Source of the DNA: Asterella californica
Lineage: Eukaryota; Streptophyta; Marchantiopsida; Marchantiales; Aytoniaceae
Reading direction: 5' to 3'
DNA length: 64,000 bases
NCBI GenBank assembly: GCA_036924285.1
Contig: JAYKYS010000097.1
Coordinates: 17,314 to 81,313, forward strand
Every line of letters begins with the position of its first letter. The first letter of the stretch is position 1. Shown here in pieces: positions 23,881-36,585 of this stretch. The translations under genes and the position numbers were made by a program. The notes under the pieces are model-generated. The model searched no databases. It had not been told where the DNA came from and worked only from the letters and a program-made list of their open reading frames with translations.

Positions 23881-24273
23881 TCAGATGGACAGCTCGAAAA
23901 TGTACTCGCTTCTTGGGGATGTGCCGAATTTTCCAGTGCCTTCAACCCCTGTGAAGTCTCCTGTGCCAGTTCCGCTAACAACTGTGAAGCTTCCAGAGAC
24001 AGAGTGCGATTGTGATTCGAACTCCCCTTTGCCCTGTGTGACGAAGCTCCCCTTTTTCCCTCGTAGCTTTTCGACTTGCACAAAGTCTGTGAATATAAAG
24101 CTTGCGTCTCCGCCAGGAAGGTATGTCATCAGATACTCTGCTTCCACTTTGCCCATTAGATCAGGCAGCTCAAAGACCACATGTGCAGGCGTCACACGTG
24201 GCGTGTCCTTCCTTTTGCGATCCTCGTCCCAATGTAGCGGGGAAAAGGGAGTCGTGATTGACTTGACTGCCAT
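23881..24273 (-). CDS. DUF3224-like small beta-barrel protein, intronless
   Basis: A single uninterrupted frame of 130 residues from Met at 24273, the usual size for the DUF3224 family. The pattern VEAEYLMTYLPGGDASFIFTD, then LRGKKGSFVTQGKGEFESQ, then GSFTVVSGTGTGDFTGVEG corresponds to that family (repeated G-S-F-V-x-Q-x-G and V-x-G-T-G-x-L-x-G-x-x-G blocks). The family is mainly bacterial and its function is unknown. The open frame extends upstream to 24540, but the residues before 24273 look non-coding, so the internal Met is preferred. It is one of very few genes here without introns, which fits a relatively recent bacterial origin, though short genes may lack introns by chance. Confidence 0.65.
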   Translation of the reverse strand: MAVKSITTPFSPLHWDEDRKRKDTPRVTPAHVVFELPDLMGKVEAEYLMTYLPGGDASFIFTDFVQVEKLRGKKGSFVTQGKGEFESQSHSVSGSFTVVSGTGTGDFTGVEGTGKFGTSPRSEYIFELSI

Positions 24274-24900
24274 GGGACACACGCTGCAACAAGGAAGGTT
24301 ACCCGCTATTGTGACTTCATGGAGTACTGTGCAGCCTCGGCAAAGCATGCACAGCATGCTGAATTCAGCAGGCAAAGCATGCCGAAACGAAGAAGAGAAG
24401 AAGACAGGTATTTTGTGATACCTCGTGAACCTTATCTCCATCCTACATCCCAGTTCGTAGACTTTCAGGCGGTTGGGGATTCTTGACACCGGAAAAAGAG
24501 CTGTGGGGATTTGCTGAAATGAACTGGACCACTGAGCCAATCAATGCCACAAGGCCCAGGATTCTGATCTGAGGTGTTTGGCTCGAGATGCCTGTACGTC
24601 GTACCGGCTCTACGCTCGCCGACGAATCAGCGACCCTGCATTCGGCCTGTCGCAGCTTGCCACTAGCGCTGTGCCTTTCGCTCTGTTCAATTTATCGTGC
24701 CCAAAGTATCGGTAGCCTTTCAAGCAGTCGCTGCAGACTTTGATCTGCTGAGTTGACGATCACTTTGTTCGATATTTCAAAGACCACGCTTCGAAGGCTC
24801 ACAGCGACTCAGTGCTCCTCTCTTGGCCACAACGTATGATTCTTACAACGAGCAACATTGAGTCGCTAAGTGCTATAGTTCTTTGGGCCTGAGGCAAAGC
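24274..24900. other. Intergenic region between divergent genes
   Basis: About 630 bp between the minus-strand DUF3224-like gene and the plus-strand SURNod19 gene. No core promoter motif is evident. Confidence 0.4.
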
Positions 24901-27900
24901 ATGCTCGCCGCCGCTGCATGGCGCAGCTTGACTCCAGCGCTAGTGCTGTTGTTGGTGGGTTGCACCGGCGTTACCTTCGGTGCAGTCGAGGATGCTGCAG
25001 TGGTCACCGGGGGCCCTGCAACAACGGGCGTATGCGAAGAACCTGTTGAACTGCAGCCTGGGGTCAAGTCAGTGCACTGTACTTCACCCCCAATCCCGAT
25101 GACCCCTGGTCAGGTGTGTGTATAAGCACTGCCATCAGCAAGTGAAATTCGAAAGCAGGTTGAAAGACCCAACAAGTGCTCAGCCAGTTTGTGCCTACAA
25201 CCAAGAGCAAACAGCATGCAAGGCGTGGTGTGCAAATGTGGTGCAGGTTATCAATATCAACCTGCTGTATCCCAACCCTTTCCCTGCTGACCAGACAGTA
25301 GCCATCATAAACCAGACAGCGCAGCTCATCCATGTTGCAGACAGAACACCAGTCACGCCCAATGAGGTGTGGTCCTCATTTGGTCATGTGCCATGTATGG
25401 CACCGGAGGGCCCCATCTGCCACTATCTGCCAACTACTCTAACATACTTACATATACACTTTTTTGGCTACATGCTGATTAGTGAATCCACTACTTGCTC
25501 ATCTCAGATGCAAGGAGTATCGTGAATGCAGGTGTACACACACCACTTTGTCACAGTTGACACCCTCATGGTCCCTCCACCCACAGGGCAGGGGCTGATG
25601 GTCAGGCCAGCCTTTTCTGAGCAGCACAGGTTACTTGTCCCAGCAAACATGCTTCAATCAGAGATCTCCAGGTATGCAAAGCATGCAATCAGACATCTGC
25701 AGGTTATGGTCTCAGGATGCAGCTTGCTTGACTTGCAGTGCTTGCTCAGCTCTGCTACAAGAAGCATTGTGTCTGTGGCCTGCACTTGCCAGGCTCTGAA
25801 TCAGCCATTGTCTACCCCTTCTGCAGCATACGTGTTAATGCCCTGGTCTGGTCTGGATCACGCGGCACACACATGACATGATGTTGTTCATGTGTCTGCT
25901 TGTTTATGTCCTGGATTCCCTGCTTGCATAGCAGCACTCCTTGCTAATCCCTGATGAGGGTGGAAATATCATACATAAGTCATCAGGATCACAACTGGTC
26001 AGAGCAGTATATGCACTTTACAAAGGCATGCAGCTGTAGACACTGCATGCGGTGAGGGGCTCCTGAGCACAGCTGCTCCTACAAACATATCATGAAGGAA
26101 CCAGTCTCACATTTGGCTGCTTCTGGAGGGTACTCTGACCCATGCCGCGGTGGGGGTCATTGTCAAACCTTTGGGAAGAGCTGTCACAACATTTAGAACG
26201 TTTTGCACTTACTTGCAGGACTGTCAATATACATCTTATCAACACACTAGGGGTTGAAGACGTTGCATCCTGTATAGAGTGTCGGTGTCCGCCTGAGCTG
26301 GAGTTGAAGAATGGTGGAGGAGTGCTTTGCTGCACAGACTGCCCTAGTAAATCAACACGAGGCGCCATTGAATATGCCATGGAGTACACAACCATTTACA
26401 GGTCAGTATTGAGCAACAAACGCCACAGATACCACAGGCCTTCGGACACAAGACATGACCTCTGCACTCAGCAAGGTTGTGTTTATTCGCACCAGGTTTA
26501 GTAAATCTAGATGCATTGCTGCATGTTCTAGCTTGTCTTGATTCATTATATGATCTGTACTCCTGCCCCCCTGCGTCAGCACATGGCCCACCCCCCGCCC
26601 CCTCCCCTGCCCTTCACTCTCTTTCCACTGCCCAGCATGGGCACCCCACACGCCCCTGCCTATATATGCGTACACGCGCATGGACACTAACCCTTTTCCC
26701 CCTTTGCTACCTCATAAATACCATCGGTTGTCTTGACACCCAAAGCGATGGCGTTCATACTTGGTGTGCAGAGTGGTTGAAGCAGAGGATGAGGTGACCC
26801 CCTTGCGCCTTGCCAGGATTGATGCAGCGCGTGGCATCGGGGAACGCATTGAGTATGAAGTGCCAGCCGATCCTGCAGGTTGGCTCTTACACTCACCACT
26901 GGACTGTGATGGCTTCGCAGGAAGGTTACAGCTAAAGCTGTCCGCAGGCAGGCTGTAGCCATACTGTAACATCCCCGTTGACAGATATCCAGCACATCAA
27001 GTGCTGCTGTGCTTAGGTTGAAATGTGCAGATCTCTGGAAAGACGCTGACTTGTCATCGGGTGTTTGGGTTCCAGGCATTGCCTTGTTGGGATACAGCTG
27101 CTGGAAAGTGAAGCGATCGCTGAAGGTGCACTGCACTGTCATGGTCAGAAGTCAGCTCATTATCCAGCAGCTGAGGCGTAGCAGGCTGGTTTTTTTTTGG
27201 ATAGATTTGAGATGCTCAGTGAGGAGGTGCTCAGATTGCAGGCACTGACAAAAATGCTTGTAGTGCTTGTTCTTGGCAAAAGAAGCTTGGTAACCAGTTG
27301 ACAGGTTGACCAGTTAGTGTGTCTGCTTGCTTTTTGGGAAGACCTGCAGCCTAGCAGACAATGTGCAGGTAATACCTGACAGATCATTGCTTTCATTCCA
27401 AAGTAAGCAGCCACTGCTGCAGCTCCAGCAAAACTTGCATGTAGCAGTTTAGTTAGGAAGAGGCACATTTGGGAGGGAGAGGGGAGCAAGGATGCCTTTA
27501 GGGTTGCCTTTGTTTGAGGCATGCCCCACCCGGGCTGCTTCTGGGTGTAGGTGCTGCATTCATCATGTCCAACAGCATAGAAGTTTCTGTTCTTTTCTTT
27601 CTGAGGCACACCTCACCTGGTTGCTTGCATGCAGAGGCTCTGGTCACGGTCTTCCAACAGCAAAGGCTTGTTCTTACTTTCTGTGCATGCAATATCCTCT
27701 CACACTCTTGGGTGACCATCAATGTCATTGGCGCCTTTGTCTGATACTCCTGCTCATTCAAACGGGCTGAAAACCCATGTTACGTGCAATCAAAACCGCG
27801 TCACAAGACTGCGTTGACCTCGTTGCAAAAACTGTTATCCGTTGCTGTAGCTATTGTGCTGCAGTGCAAAGCTTGTTGTGCAGAATTTGTCACAAGCTGC

Positions 27901-30900
27901 ACTGCAGCTGTGTGGTGCAAGTGCGCTTGGTTTGGCCCTAGACTGTGCTGCAAGTATAAGCATTGTTCATCTTCTGATTAGCTGCTGCTGACTATCACAT
28001 GGCAAGATGCTGTTTGGGCATATGAAATGTATAGCAGATCCACATGAGCACGAGTAGTTCTGCAGCATTGTCTGAACCGCACTAGATGCATGTGATTTCC
28101 TTCAGTTTCCCTACTTACATCAGCTTCTTACTCACAAACAATTGTGAGTTGATGGGGTTACGCTACCAATCAGGTATTTCCTGGGCACCTCAGCATCTTG
28201 CGCAACATGTTGTTGACTATGTTACAGCATGGCAGTAAGCAGGTGTGATATGTAGGTGGGGAGAACGTGGTGGACTGGGATTTCACTCTGAATGAGCTGG
28301 TGCCAGGAGAGCCCTTGACAGCCCCTGTACAGGCCCTCAGATGCGACGGTCACCAGCATGCAGGTCTACCCTCTGCCCTCTGCCTGTTGCTTTATCTAGT
28401 ACTGGAAATGTCATCTTGCTGGTTGCCACAGCTAGCACTTCAAGAAAGCAACCATGTTCTAAACTGCCATCTTTCTTGTGTTCGCCACATGTGCTTTGTT
28501 GTGTATACCACATGGAAGCCAGTTCACACACAGTGTACTAGTACACTGTGTGTACTTCTACACTGTGTGTGTACCAGTATTAGGTGTTCAAGGCCCACAG
28601 ATGTTGCTAATGGAAGACCAAATGGGTCACACCGCCTCATCACAATGCCGCGAGCCAATGTATAAATGTGCGACACCAGAGTCTCAGCTTCAATTGCAGC
28701 ATTCCACCATTTTGCATGCTGCCTGTGCCGCCATTGCGTAGTATCTGGCATATGTGTTGTATTAGTTAAGTGTACGGCTAGCACCTGATGTGGGTGACCT
28801 GACCTGTGCTCAAACACAACTCATACTCTTGTGCCCCTCAACAAGCACAGGCGTTTGTCCTAAACAGGCACAAGCTTGAAGAGGTAGCAAAGTCCTCTGC
28901 TTCATCCTGTCTGTCTTTCTGCATATCTCTGCCATTCAGTATAGCTTGAGCCAGGTTCCACTGTCCAGCAAGAATTCTGCTGCAGCCATCCGTGTGTAGT
29001 CAAAACTAACATGTTGTTTGCAACTGCGATGCTTTCGTACACAGTCTTAAGGAAGACCTGCTGACATGCAGGAGCTATTTGCTTGGAGCTGTATGATGTG
29101 GCGACTGGCCACCAAATCTGCAACTCGTGCCCACAGTTTGGCAGCTTGCCAAGTACGTTCTGGGTTGCATATCTTGTTGCTCGTTCTGAGAGTCAAGGCT
29201 GTGGTGCATGTATGTTTCTCATGCGGATGTGTCAAGCAGAAAACTGAGCTAGCTCATGTGAACATGCAAGATGCTGCATTCAGGCAGCTGTCTTCAAGCA
29301 TCATCAGGTTTTATACACCAACACCTTATTGCCACACTGTCTGCACTGTGCATTCAAACCACCGGCTGTGTGCTTTAGTGGCGTGCGGGGTGGCCAAAAG
29401 GCTATGCATCACAGCAATGTACACAGTGCTTGCAATGCATGTTGCCAGCCTGCATTGCATGGCATGCAAACTGTCAACGACGAGTGCTGCTGACTACATG
29501 ATGACATCTGTCAGCATGTGACCTTCAACATGCTGAGGGACGCATCTGTTATGTGCTGCTGCCTGTGAATCTTAGCATGCTGTTTAGCATATGCCACTTA
29601 CTGAGCTGTGATGCTTAGCATTTTGGTTTGGGATGTCATACAATGCGTGCTGGCTCATATCACACGCCACTGAGCTGTGATCCCCAGCATACTGATTCAG
29701 GACAATACTCATGCTGACTGGTTCTTGCTGTGCTGCAGCTGCAACTGGCGAGATGGAGTTTGTAATGTCCATGAACACTAGCAACATTGCACCCACGTTT
29801 GAGATCCACCCAGAGCAGAAGCTGCGCATAAAGGCACGCTACGATGCTACAGTCAGACACACAGGTGACTTTTCATACTCTGCATGTGCTGGGCGATATG
29901 GCCTTGTTCAGGGTCTTACTTCGTGTTCCGAAACCCTGTTGGCATCGACAATTCGGCATGTTATGGTTTGTTGAAAGTGCATACATCATACCATTGCCTG
30001 TCATCTTATGCTGTTGCAGTATTTTTCAGCTGCTTTATTCAGTGGTTGTACATTTGCCCTCAATATTGAATTTCATTGTGTTGCATTCACACACTGGTAC
30101 GTGATAAGGCCTGCTTGTGATTGCCAGTGTGTCACATTTATAAGGCTTATAATGGCATATCATCATCTCCCATTGGGGGACAAAAATAACATAGGCAGAT
30201 GCCATAATAGATGTTGCACGCACAATCAGACCTGGCCAGAAAGACAAAGTCACTTCAGATGCTTGCCTTATTACGAGATGGTGCGCCTAAGAAATCTGTG
30301 ATGCTGTTGAGTCTGCTGTTGAGTCTGCTCTTGTCCAAGTCTACCACATTGCAGGTGTGATGAGCATCATGTTCCTGTACTACTCAGAAGAGCACAGCGT
30401 GAAGGGGAAGGAGGTGGCTGCGCATACCATGGACACTAACCTCATCAGCACCGGGGAGTTCCTCATGAAGTTCCCCTCAGTTCAAGAACATGTTGTGGCC
30501 ACCTGTCATGACGAGTTCTTCAAGGTGATTGATCGTTCTTATCTCCTGACATCCTACTCGGGCTCAATGCCTCGCTACTTGTGCACTACCGGATGTACAA
30601 GTGCAAGCAGCCTTCTCCAGGCTAGCAAGTTCATCAGGCACAACGATACTCTGCCTGTTTGGCAGCACAATGCTACAAGATTCAAAGATTTGCTGTCACC
30701 TGGTGTAGTGCTGGCAAGGTGAGCATCAACTGCCATTATCACACATCTCGTTGCTGAAACAAACATGGACCCATAGGAAGCAGCACATTTGATACTCTGC
30801 ATCACTGCCAGCCTGCACAACTGCAGCCACAGCAACATGTGAGCATCTCTACAGCACAGAGGCAATGGCAGCAACTGTCTGGTATGCGTGTCAATTCACT

Positions 30901-33086
30901 TTGTCTCAGCAGCTGCATGTGCGTGCTGGCAGGTGTGGAGTGTGTGCCCATCGACAGCAGCAGCAGCCTGCGTGAGGAGAATGCCATCGTGTGCTGTAGC
31001 ATGCTGGGAGGACTGACAGCCTCCAAGTGCCTCTGTGATGAAGTTGGCCATGCTGAGCCGGACTTGCTGCGATTCATCACCAGCTGGCAGCAAGTGTGCA
31101 GCACGGAGACACTCTCCAAGGTGTGCATCCCTTCCCACTTCTTGCTGTTGGGCGGTGAGCGTCTGCAATGAGACAGGCCTCTCAAGCAAAATGGCTTCTT
31201 CTGTGTCTCCTTTTGTATGATGGCAGGTGTTATGCAACAAGACAGGCCTTGCAAGTCTGCTGCTTCTCTGGTTGGCTGTTGCACGGCAGTAGGTGTTTTG
31301 CCACTGTTGATGTACGACCTTTGGTCGTAGGCACAAGGTGATGTGCTCTGACAACAACAAGTATATGAATGACTACTGCCATTCAGTTGCAGCAAAGATG
31401 GCTGCTGACCCACAGGACAGCACTTGTCATGGTCAGCAGCAATTCTAGCCGCCAGTGGATGGCAGCCATCTGTGCATGCACTGCCTGTTGTAAGAGAAGC
31501 TCATTTTTTCCCCCTTGGTGCATTTGGGTTTTGGATGGTAAACCTTGCGTCAACAGTTGCAACTTGTGGGTGGGTGAAGTGCTTTGTGATAGAGGTAAGT
31601 CTTGCTCTTCTTTTTGGTCTGCTTGGGCAGGCTCCTTTTAGTTTTTTCCAAAGTACAGTTTGGTTGAGCTCTGTCAGCTGGCTCAGGATTGCCATATTTA
31701 CTTTGTCCCTATCAGGTAAGGCTTTTCATGCCTAGCAATTTTGAGCTATGGTGACCTTTACAATAGCTGAGGTCTGTCAAGAGTTTCTCGTCAACGGGAA
31801 TGCAGAGCACAGTGCAATCAGCCAAACTTGAGTCTGAACAGCAACAGTCTTTGGCTGCAACGTGAACAGACTGGAGAGCAGTGTAGACCAGCTACTGTGA
31901 AAGGTCACCTACGGAGTTGCTGCAAGCATGCAATCAGGATGACATTTGCTTAGAAGCTCTGTGGGCGCTGGCTGCATTGTAGTTACTTTATTGACAAGGC
32001 TGCTCAGGCAGTCAGGGCATTGCTACAGCCGGAGTGCCCATGTTGCTCTTGCAACAGTGCATGCAACAGTACAATCTGGTCATTGGTGCTGATCAGGAGA
32101 ATGCTGGTCTGTCCCTGCAGGAGCTGTCGGCTGCATGCCCAGCAATGCGTGACGAGGAGTATTGGGCATGGTCCAACATCTACCTCTTCATCTCCCCCAA
32201 TGACCTTAACATCCTGACCACAGAACCCAAGTACCTGTCAGCAGGTTTAGTCATGATGTGGAGCAACTGCATCTGCACCGTTATCTTCTTCCTCATCGTC
32301 AACAAGGCACTCAAGATGGTCCTGAAGGAGAGGTTCACCGGCCTGGAGGTGCATGAGCAGTTCATTATCTGCACTCATATCATTCTGATTGTCATCTTCA
32401 TCGGGCAGCTCATACCTTACAGCTATCTGATGGCCAGGATGCTGTTCAGCTCGCAGTTTGCCGACGTCCTGCAAAGCCATTACCAGGTCTTCTTCTGGTC
32501 AGTGTCGCTCCATGGGATGTTGTATCTGGTTGAGGGGGGATTCAGAAGTGTGGTCAGGCTCAACTCACTGCTGCTTCTTCACCATCTGTTGTTCTATGTG
32601 ATGCCCATTCTGCTGTTCATCAGTGGGAGTGTGCTGGTGTTCAAGGCTGGCTATGTCCTGGATCTGTTTGCAACATATGAGTTTGGCTTGTATGCAAGTT
32701 TGATTCTACGGCGGCTGCAAGCTCCAGCACGGTGGCAACAGATCTCACTGGCAGGAGGCGTGGGAGTGTATGCTGTCACCCGCATTATACAGTTTGTTAT
32801 TCTGAGTGGCTTGTTTTTAGGCACATTTGATGTAGAGTCTGGGGACAAGTGGTACTGGATAACTTTGGTAGTCACACTTCTGCTTGTCATCATCCAGAAC
32901 TTTACTTTCATCATCTACTATGGTATGTATACACGTCTCTATGCAGCCAATGCAGACACAGCAAAGAAGGGAAGGTATTCCCCAGTTGCTGAGATCTGTC
33001 CCCCTGACTCTGACCTTGTTGAGACAGGCACTATGCTGATCAAGGGCAATAGCACACAAGTCACAGACAGTACAAAAGGATTGTGA
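24901..33086 (+). CDS. SURNod19 domain protein with C-terminal polytopic membrane domain
   Basis: Resolved exons: 24901-25113, 25247-25366, 25532-25671, 26219-26401, 26772-26878, 28256-28363, 29072-29152, 29739-29864, 30355-30524, 30933-31120, 31338-31431 and 32029-33086 (stop). It starts with a signal peptide (LTPALVLLLVGCTGVTFG). The ectodomain matches the plant Stress up-regulated Nod 19 family: TPVTPNE-VYTHHFVTV, NIHLINTLGVED...CIECRC, GGVLCC, RIEYEVP, GHQHAG, LELYDVATGHQIC and ARYDATVRHTG-VMSIMF. A Cys-containing linker follows (IVCCSMLGG, SKCLCDE, CPAMRDEEYW). The last exon has at least six hydrophobic helices, loosely like a TLC-type fold (LLLLHHLLFYVMPILLF and VTRIIQFVILSGLFL). Splice phases from 31338 into 32029 agree, so the membrane part appears to be the same gene. 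At least one exon between 30525 and 30932, and perhaps one between 25672 and 26218, is not resolved. Confidence 0.78.
28526..28553. repeat. Perfect 28-bp palindrome
   Basis: Fourteen bases each side of the ACT/AGT centre between 28539 and 28540 are exactly complementary, with a partial second copy (acactgtgtgtg) just downstream. It lies in the intron 28364-29071 of the SURNod19 gene. Confidence 0.9.
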
Positions 33087-34096
33087 GTTAGTGACTGTTT
33101 TTTCTGAGCGAGTTTGGTTGAGCATACAGTTGAGTGGCTTCCTCTGTCACTACGCAATATTCATTCATGCACCTGTACTCCTTGGGTGGTTTTACTATTT
33201 TGTGACTCATTGTTTTGTGCACTTGCGAAATGCAGCCTTGAAATGAATGGCCTGTATTTTTTGAATCTGCTTGAAGCTTGATGATGAGCAGGAGATGCAG
33301 CATTTATATTCGTATTTCTTTCAGTGAGTAATGAAATGTTGTTGGTACGTAAGTTCATGTAAGTAGCTTGCAACACAGAGAAACAGCAACCTTCCTGGAC
33401 GGTCACTACGCTGCAGGTTGCCCGGTAAAAGTTGTTGTTCCCGTTACATATGTAGATCGGCACCTACCTCCAGCATATTATAAATCACCACAAAATGCTA
33501 TGCTTGGTACTTTGGATACATATGATAAAACTCCTTAATAGCATGTACGTTCAACAGTGAATGCTAAACAATCAATGCATGCCAATGAAGGTCACGGGAC
33601 ATACCAGCATGTCAGTTGGTATCAAGGCTGACAGCCTCATATGGTTCAAGGCGTCTTATCAAGCCGGTTTCGAATTTGTCCAGATAGCGGCACAGAAGCT
33701 CACTTTACAGCAGAACTGCTGTGGCAACTGATAATGGCATCTGTAGTAGCGGGACTGATGATTACAGTCCTGTACACTATACACCAAGGCCACGAGAAGC
33801 CTTCTCTGAGTGTGACCATGACTATAATGTGCTGTAACTGCGCAAAAAGACATAACACAAGAGAAAATTAGACCGTGAAGAGCTGGTCAAGGCTGTCTAG
33901 TAGTACCTAGCATTGCACACACTGCGCTTGCAAGTTTACCCTAAAATTGGTCCCTCCCTCATACACCCTGTTTTGCTCAAGCGAATTGCTGCATAGCAAC
34001 TTGATGGGGTAGGTAGGCAATGCAAAGTCGTGACTGATGGCATGCCATTATGGGTTCGTTTGTCTTCGGCTTCTTAGGTAAGAGCAATTTGCAAAT
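33087..34096. other. Intergenic region, no gene recognised
   Basis: About 1 kb between the SURNod19 gene and the bicupin gene, somewhat AT-richer than its surroundings. It presumably contains the 3' UTR of the former and the promoter of the latter. Confidence 0.5.
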
Positions 34097-35942
34097 ATGA
34101 TGCCGATTGCTGTGCAGATCAGTCGTAGGACCGTGGTCTTTCGGTGCCGCAGCGGTGCACACCTATCTGCTCGGCACAGGTGCAGCGTTGTGTGCGCAGG
34201 CTGCACGGTTACGCGGTCTCATCCAGCGCTTGCAGGACGGAACCTTCCTGACCTGAGCACCAGCTCCAGGAACAGCTTGGCAGCGCTGTCTGCATGCGGC
34301 CGCTCTACACGCAATGTCGACTGCCGTGCTTATCAGCAGTTGCTTTGCCACCTGTACTCGTGAATATGTCCAAGCCGAGGTTGCCAGCGGTGAAAAGATC
34401 TCTTGCTGGCCTTCCAGTTTACCGAGCGCCAGGTGCGCCATCTTGATTGTAAGGTCGAGGCTGTGACGCATTTTCATTGACCAGCAGATGCCGTTTGTGC
34501 AGGCGGTTTGTTGGTCGTACCTGTGCTACAGCCTGAGAATGACAATATTCCCTTTGGGCTTGCCCTGAGCTGGCAAAGGCAGTCTGCAGCCTGTCATCCA
34601 GTAAGCAGCGATCACGCTGTTATGGAGGATGACTTGTATGAGCTGCAGTATGTGCTTGATGGCACAGGCGAGGTGAGCGTATGTCAGAAAGTGTCCGCAC
34701 CTGAATGGGAGCTCTTTCACATCAGCTTGCTCACTGGCCTCTACTCACAGCCCATGCCTTGTTGACGCAGTTGTGCGCAAACTCTGGGGTGCTCCAAAGC
34801 ATCGCGACCGGGGACAGCATTCTTGCCCCAATGGGGAAGGCGTGGTGTCAGCTTGGGGCTGAGGCTGACGCTTGCAATGATCTTGCAGTTTTGAAACTGT
34901 TGGTACCAGGAAGTTTGCCAAACGGTGCAGACACAACACAACAAGGTAATCAAGACTGGCCTTCATAACTTACTGCAAATTAACATGTGTATGGCCTGCT
35001 CATAGGATTCGTGGTCACCCACATGTCATAGTCATCTGCAATGCCTGTTTGACCTTGTATATAGTACGTGGCTATATGTGTGCTGTCTGTGCTGCTGCAG
35101 GATCAATAGATGGTGCATCCAGACTGCTGAACCACTGGCAAACATCCCCAGTCATAGGCAATCTGGCAGCTCAGACTGTCCAAAACCTGTTGGTGGGTGC
35201 TAAGAAGCAAGCAGTCATGGCACAGGACAACTGGCACAGCCATGCATCAATGGATTTGATCACAGACAGTGCTATAAGTAATGAAAGTCCAGACTCGTCC
35301 TTGTATGCAAGCACTGCACAGGAAGTAAAGCTTGCAAATACTGCCATCAGTGCTGAAGCTTTTGTGCCTGGGAAAGAGGCCCACTTGTTGTTTCCCAAAG
35401 GCCTGTCAAAGCAGGCCCATCAGCTGTTCAGAGGCCTAGCTGCCACCAGTCATAAGATGCTCAGCAGCGTTGGCAAGAACCGCTTGGCAGATGTGTTATG
35501 GCCAAACCAGTGCGTGGTCCGAAAAACATTGGCAGAGCTCAGAGCCTTCCAGCTGCCAAATCAGACAAATCGACTAGCTCTGATGTTTGATCCGCTGGAC
35601 CACCAGGTGCCCTTTACTTTTGGCCTGGAGATCTTTGAGAAGGGGCACAAGACCAAGCCGCACACCCATCCGGTTTCTCATGAGCTCTTTTTCATTCTTG
35701 CTGGGGATGGCACAGGGTTCTGTGATGACCAGACATTCGCTGTCACGGCTGGCGATGTTGTGGTGTTCCCTCCCACCTCGCTTCATGGCATCGACAATGG
35801 GCACAACTCAAAGATGTATTGCCTCGAACTCATGTTGCCAAATGATATGTTTGCTGAGTTTGTGAGGCAAGGGCAACCCATAGGCAAGCTGAGGGACGAT
35901 GATATGTGCATCATGGTTGCACAGGGATGTGCCTCAGGTTAG
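34097..35942 (+). CDS. Bicupin protein, possibly plastid-targeted
   Basis: Two cupin domains are visible. The C-terminal one (last exon, about 35101-35942) is clear: the first motif reads KTKPHTHPVSHELFFILAGDG (HxH plus a following Glu) and the second GDVVVFPPTSLHGIDNG (final His), giving the usual three-His-one-Glu metal site. The N-terminal one spans exons at about 34500-34673 (NDNIPFGLALSWQ, then YELQYVLDGTGE) and about 34770-34945 (GDSILAPMGKAWCQL); its metal ligands are less complete. A frame opening at 34097 or 34100 is rich in Arg, Ser and Ala and could be a transit peptide, but its splice junction to the next exon is not resolved. Family members include oxidases, isomerases and storage proteins, so the function is not predictable. 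The inter-domain linker (about 35101-35480) is long and poorly conserved in appearance. Confidence 0.72.
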
Positions 35943-36585
35943 GTCTGTTCGGCTAGCATCATTTATTGAAATGTATATGTAGGGTAGAGTAGTATGGTCA
36001 AGCTGTAGTAGCTCAGCTATCTGTACAATACTCAGAGCCTGCTGTAGATTCAGAAACGCAGTGTAGATGTTGTGTCCTTGCACCAATTTTCAATGCCTTA
36101 GAGCCCTGAGTGTGGCGGGCACAAGAACCCCACGTAGCTTGCATTATGCTTTCAGTACTGCATCTGGAAAACACGTCAGCAGATGCCTGATAAGCAACAA
36201 AAAGACCTTTGGCTTATCTTCAAAATCTGTGAAATGCATGAATGGCTGCAGTGGTTTGTTTGTGAAAAGCAAGCTGTTTGTAGCTCCACCATACCTGAAC
36301 GTCCTAGTTTTGGTTTCTTTGTAGGTGCTGCTCTTCTCTTATCTGTTCTCTTTCAAGTATCGGTTTTTAGTAGGCATGACTTGCTGTTACTAATGGGCAG
36401 TATGACTCACTGACCTGTTCATATGAGCAATGGCTCAAAATTTCAAAACGGTTGCTTGCTAAAGTGTGCTGCGACGCGACGCCGGGAGCCTTGTCGCATG
36501 TACACACCACAACGCATATGTTTCGAATAACGCAAAGCTGAGTGTAGTCCGTGGAGCTGCAGCTGCGCACTGTTGTAACTTCAGC
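35943..36585. other. Intergenic region
   Basis: About 640 bp between two tandem plus-strand genes. An open frame at 36067-36324 has no recognisable features. Confidence 0.45.

Noticed and set aside
26687..27142. 151-codon minus-strand ORF overlapping SURNod19 exon and intron
   Set aside because: It overlaps a plus-strand exon that fits the family in phase, and has no recognisable domain.
32180..32914. Minus-strand ORFs opposite the membrane exon of the SURNod19 gene
   Set aside because: Shadows of the strongly coding plus-strand exon; no features of their own.
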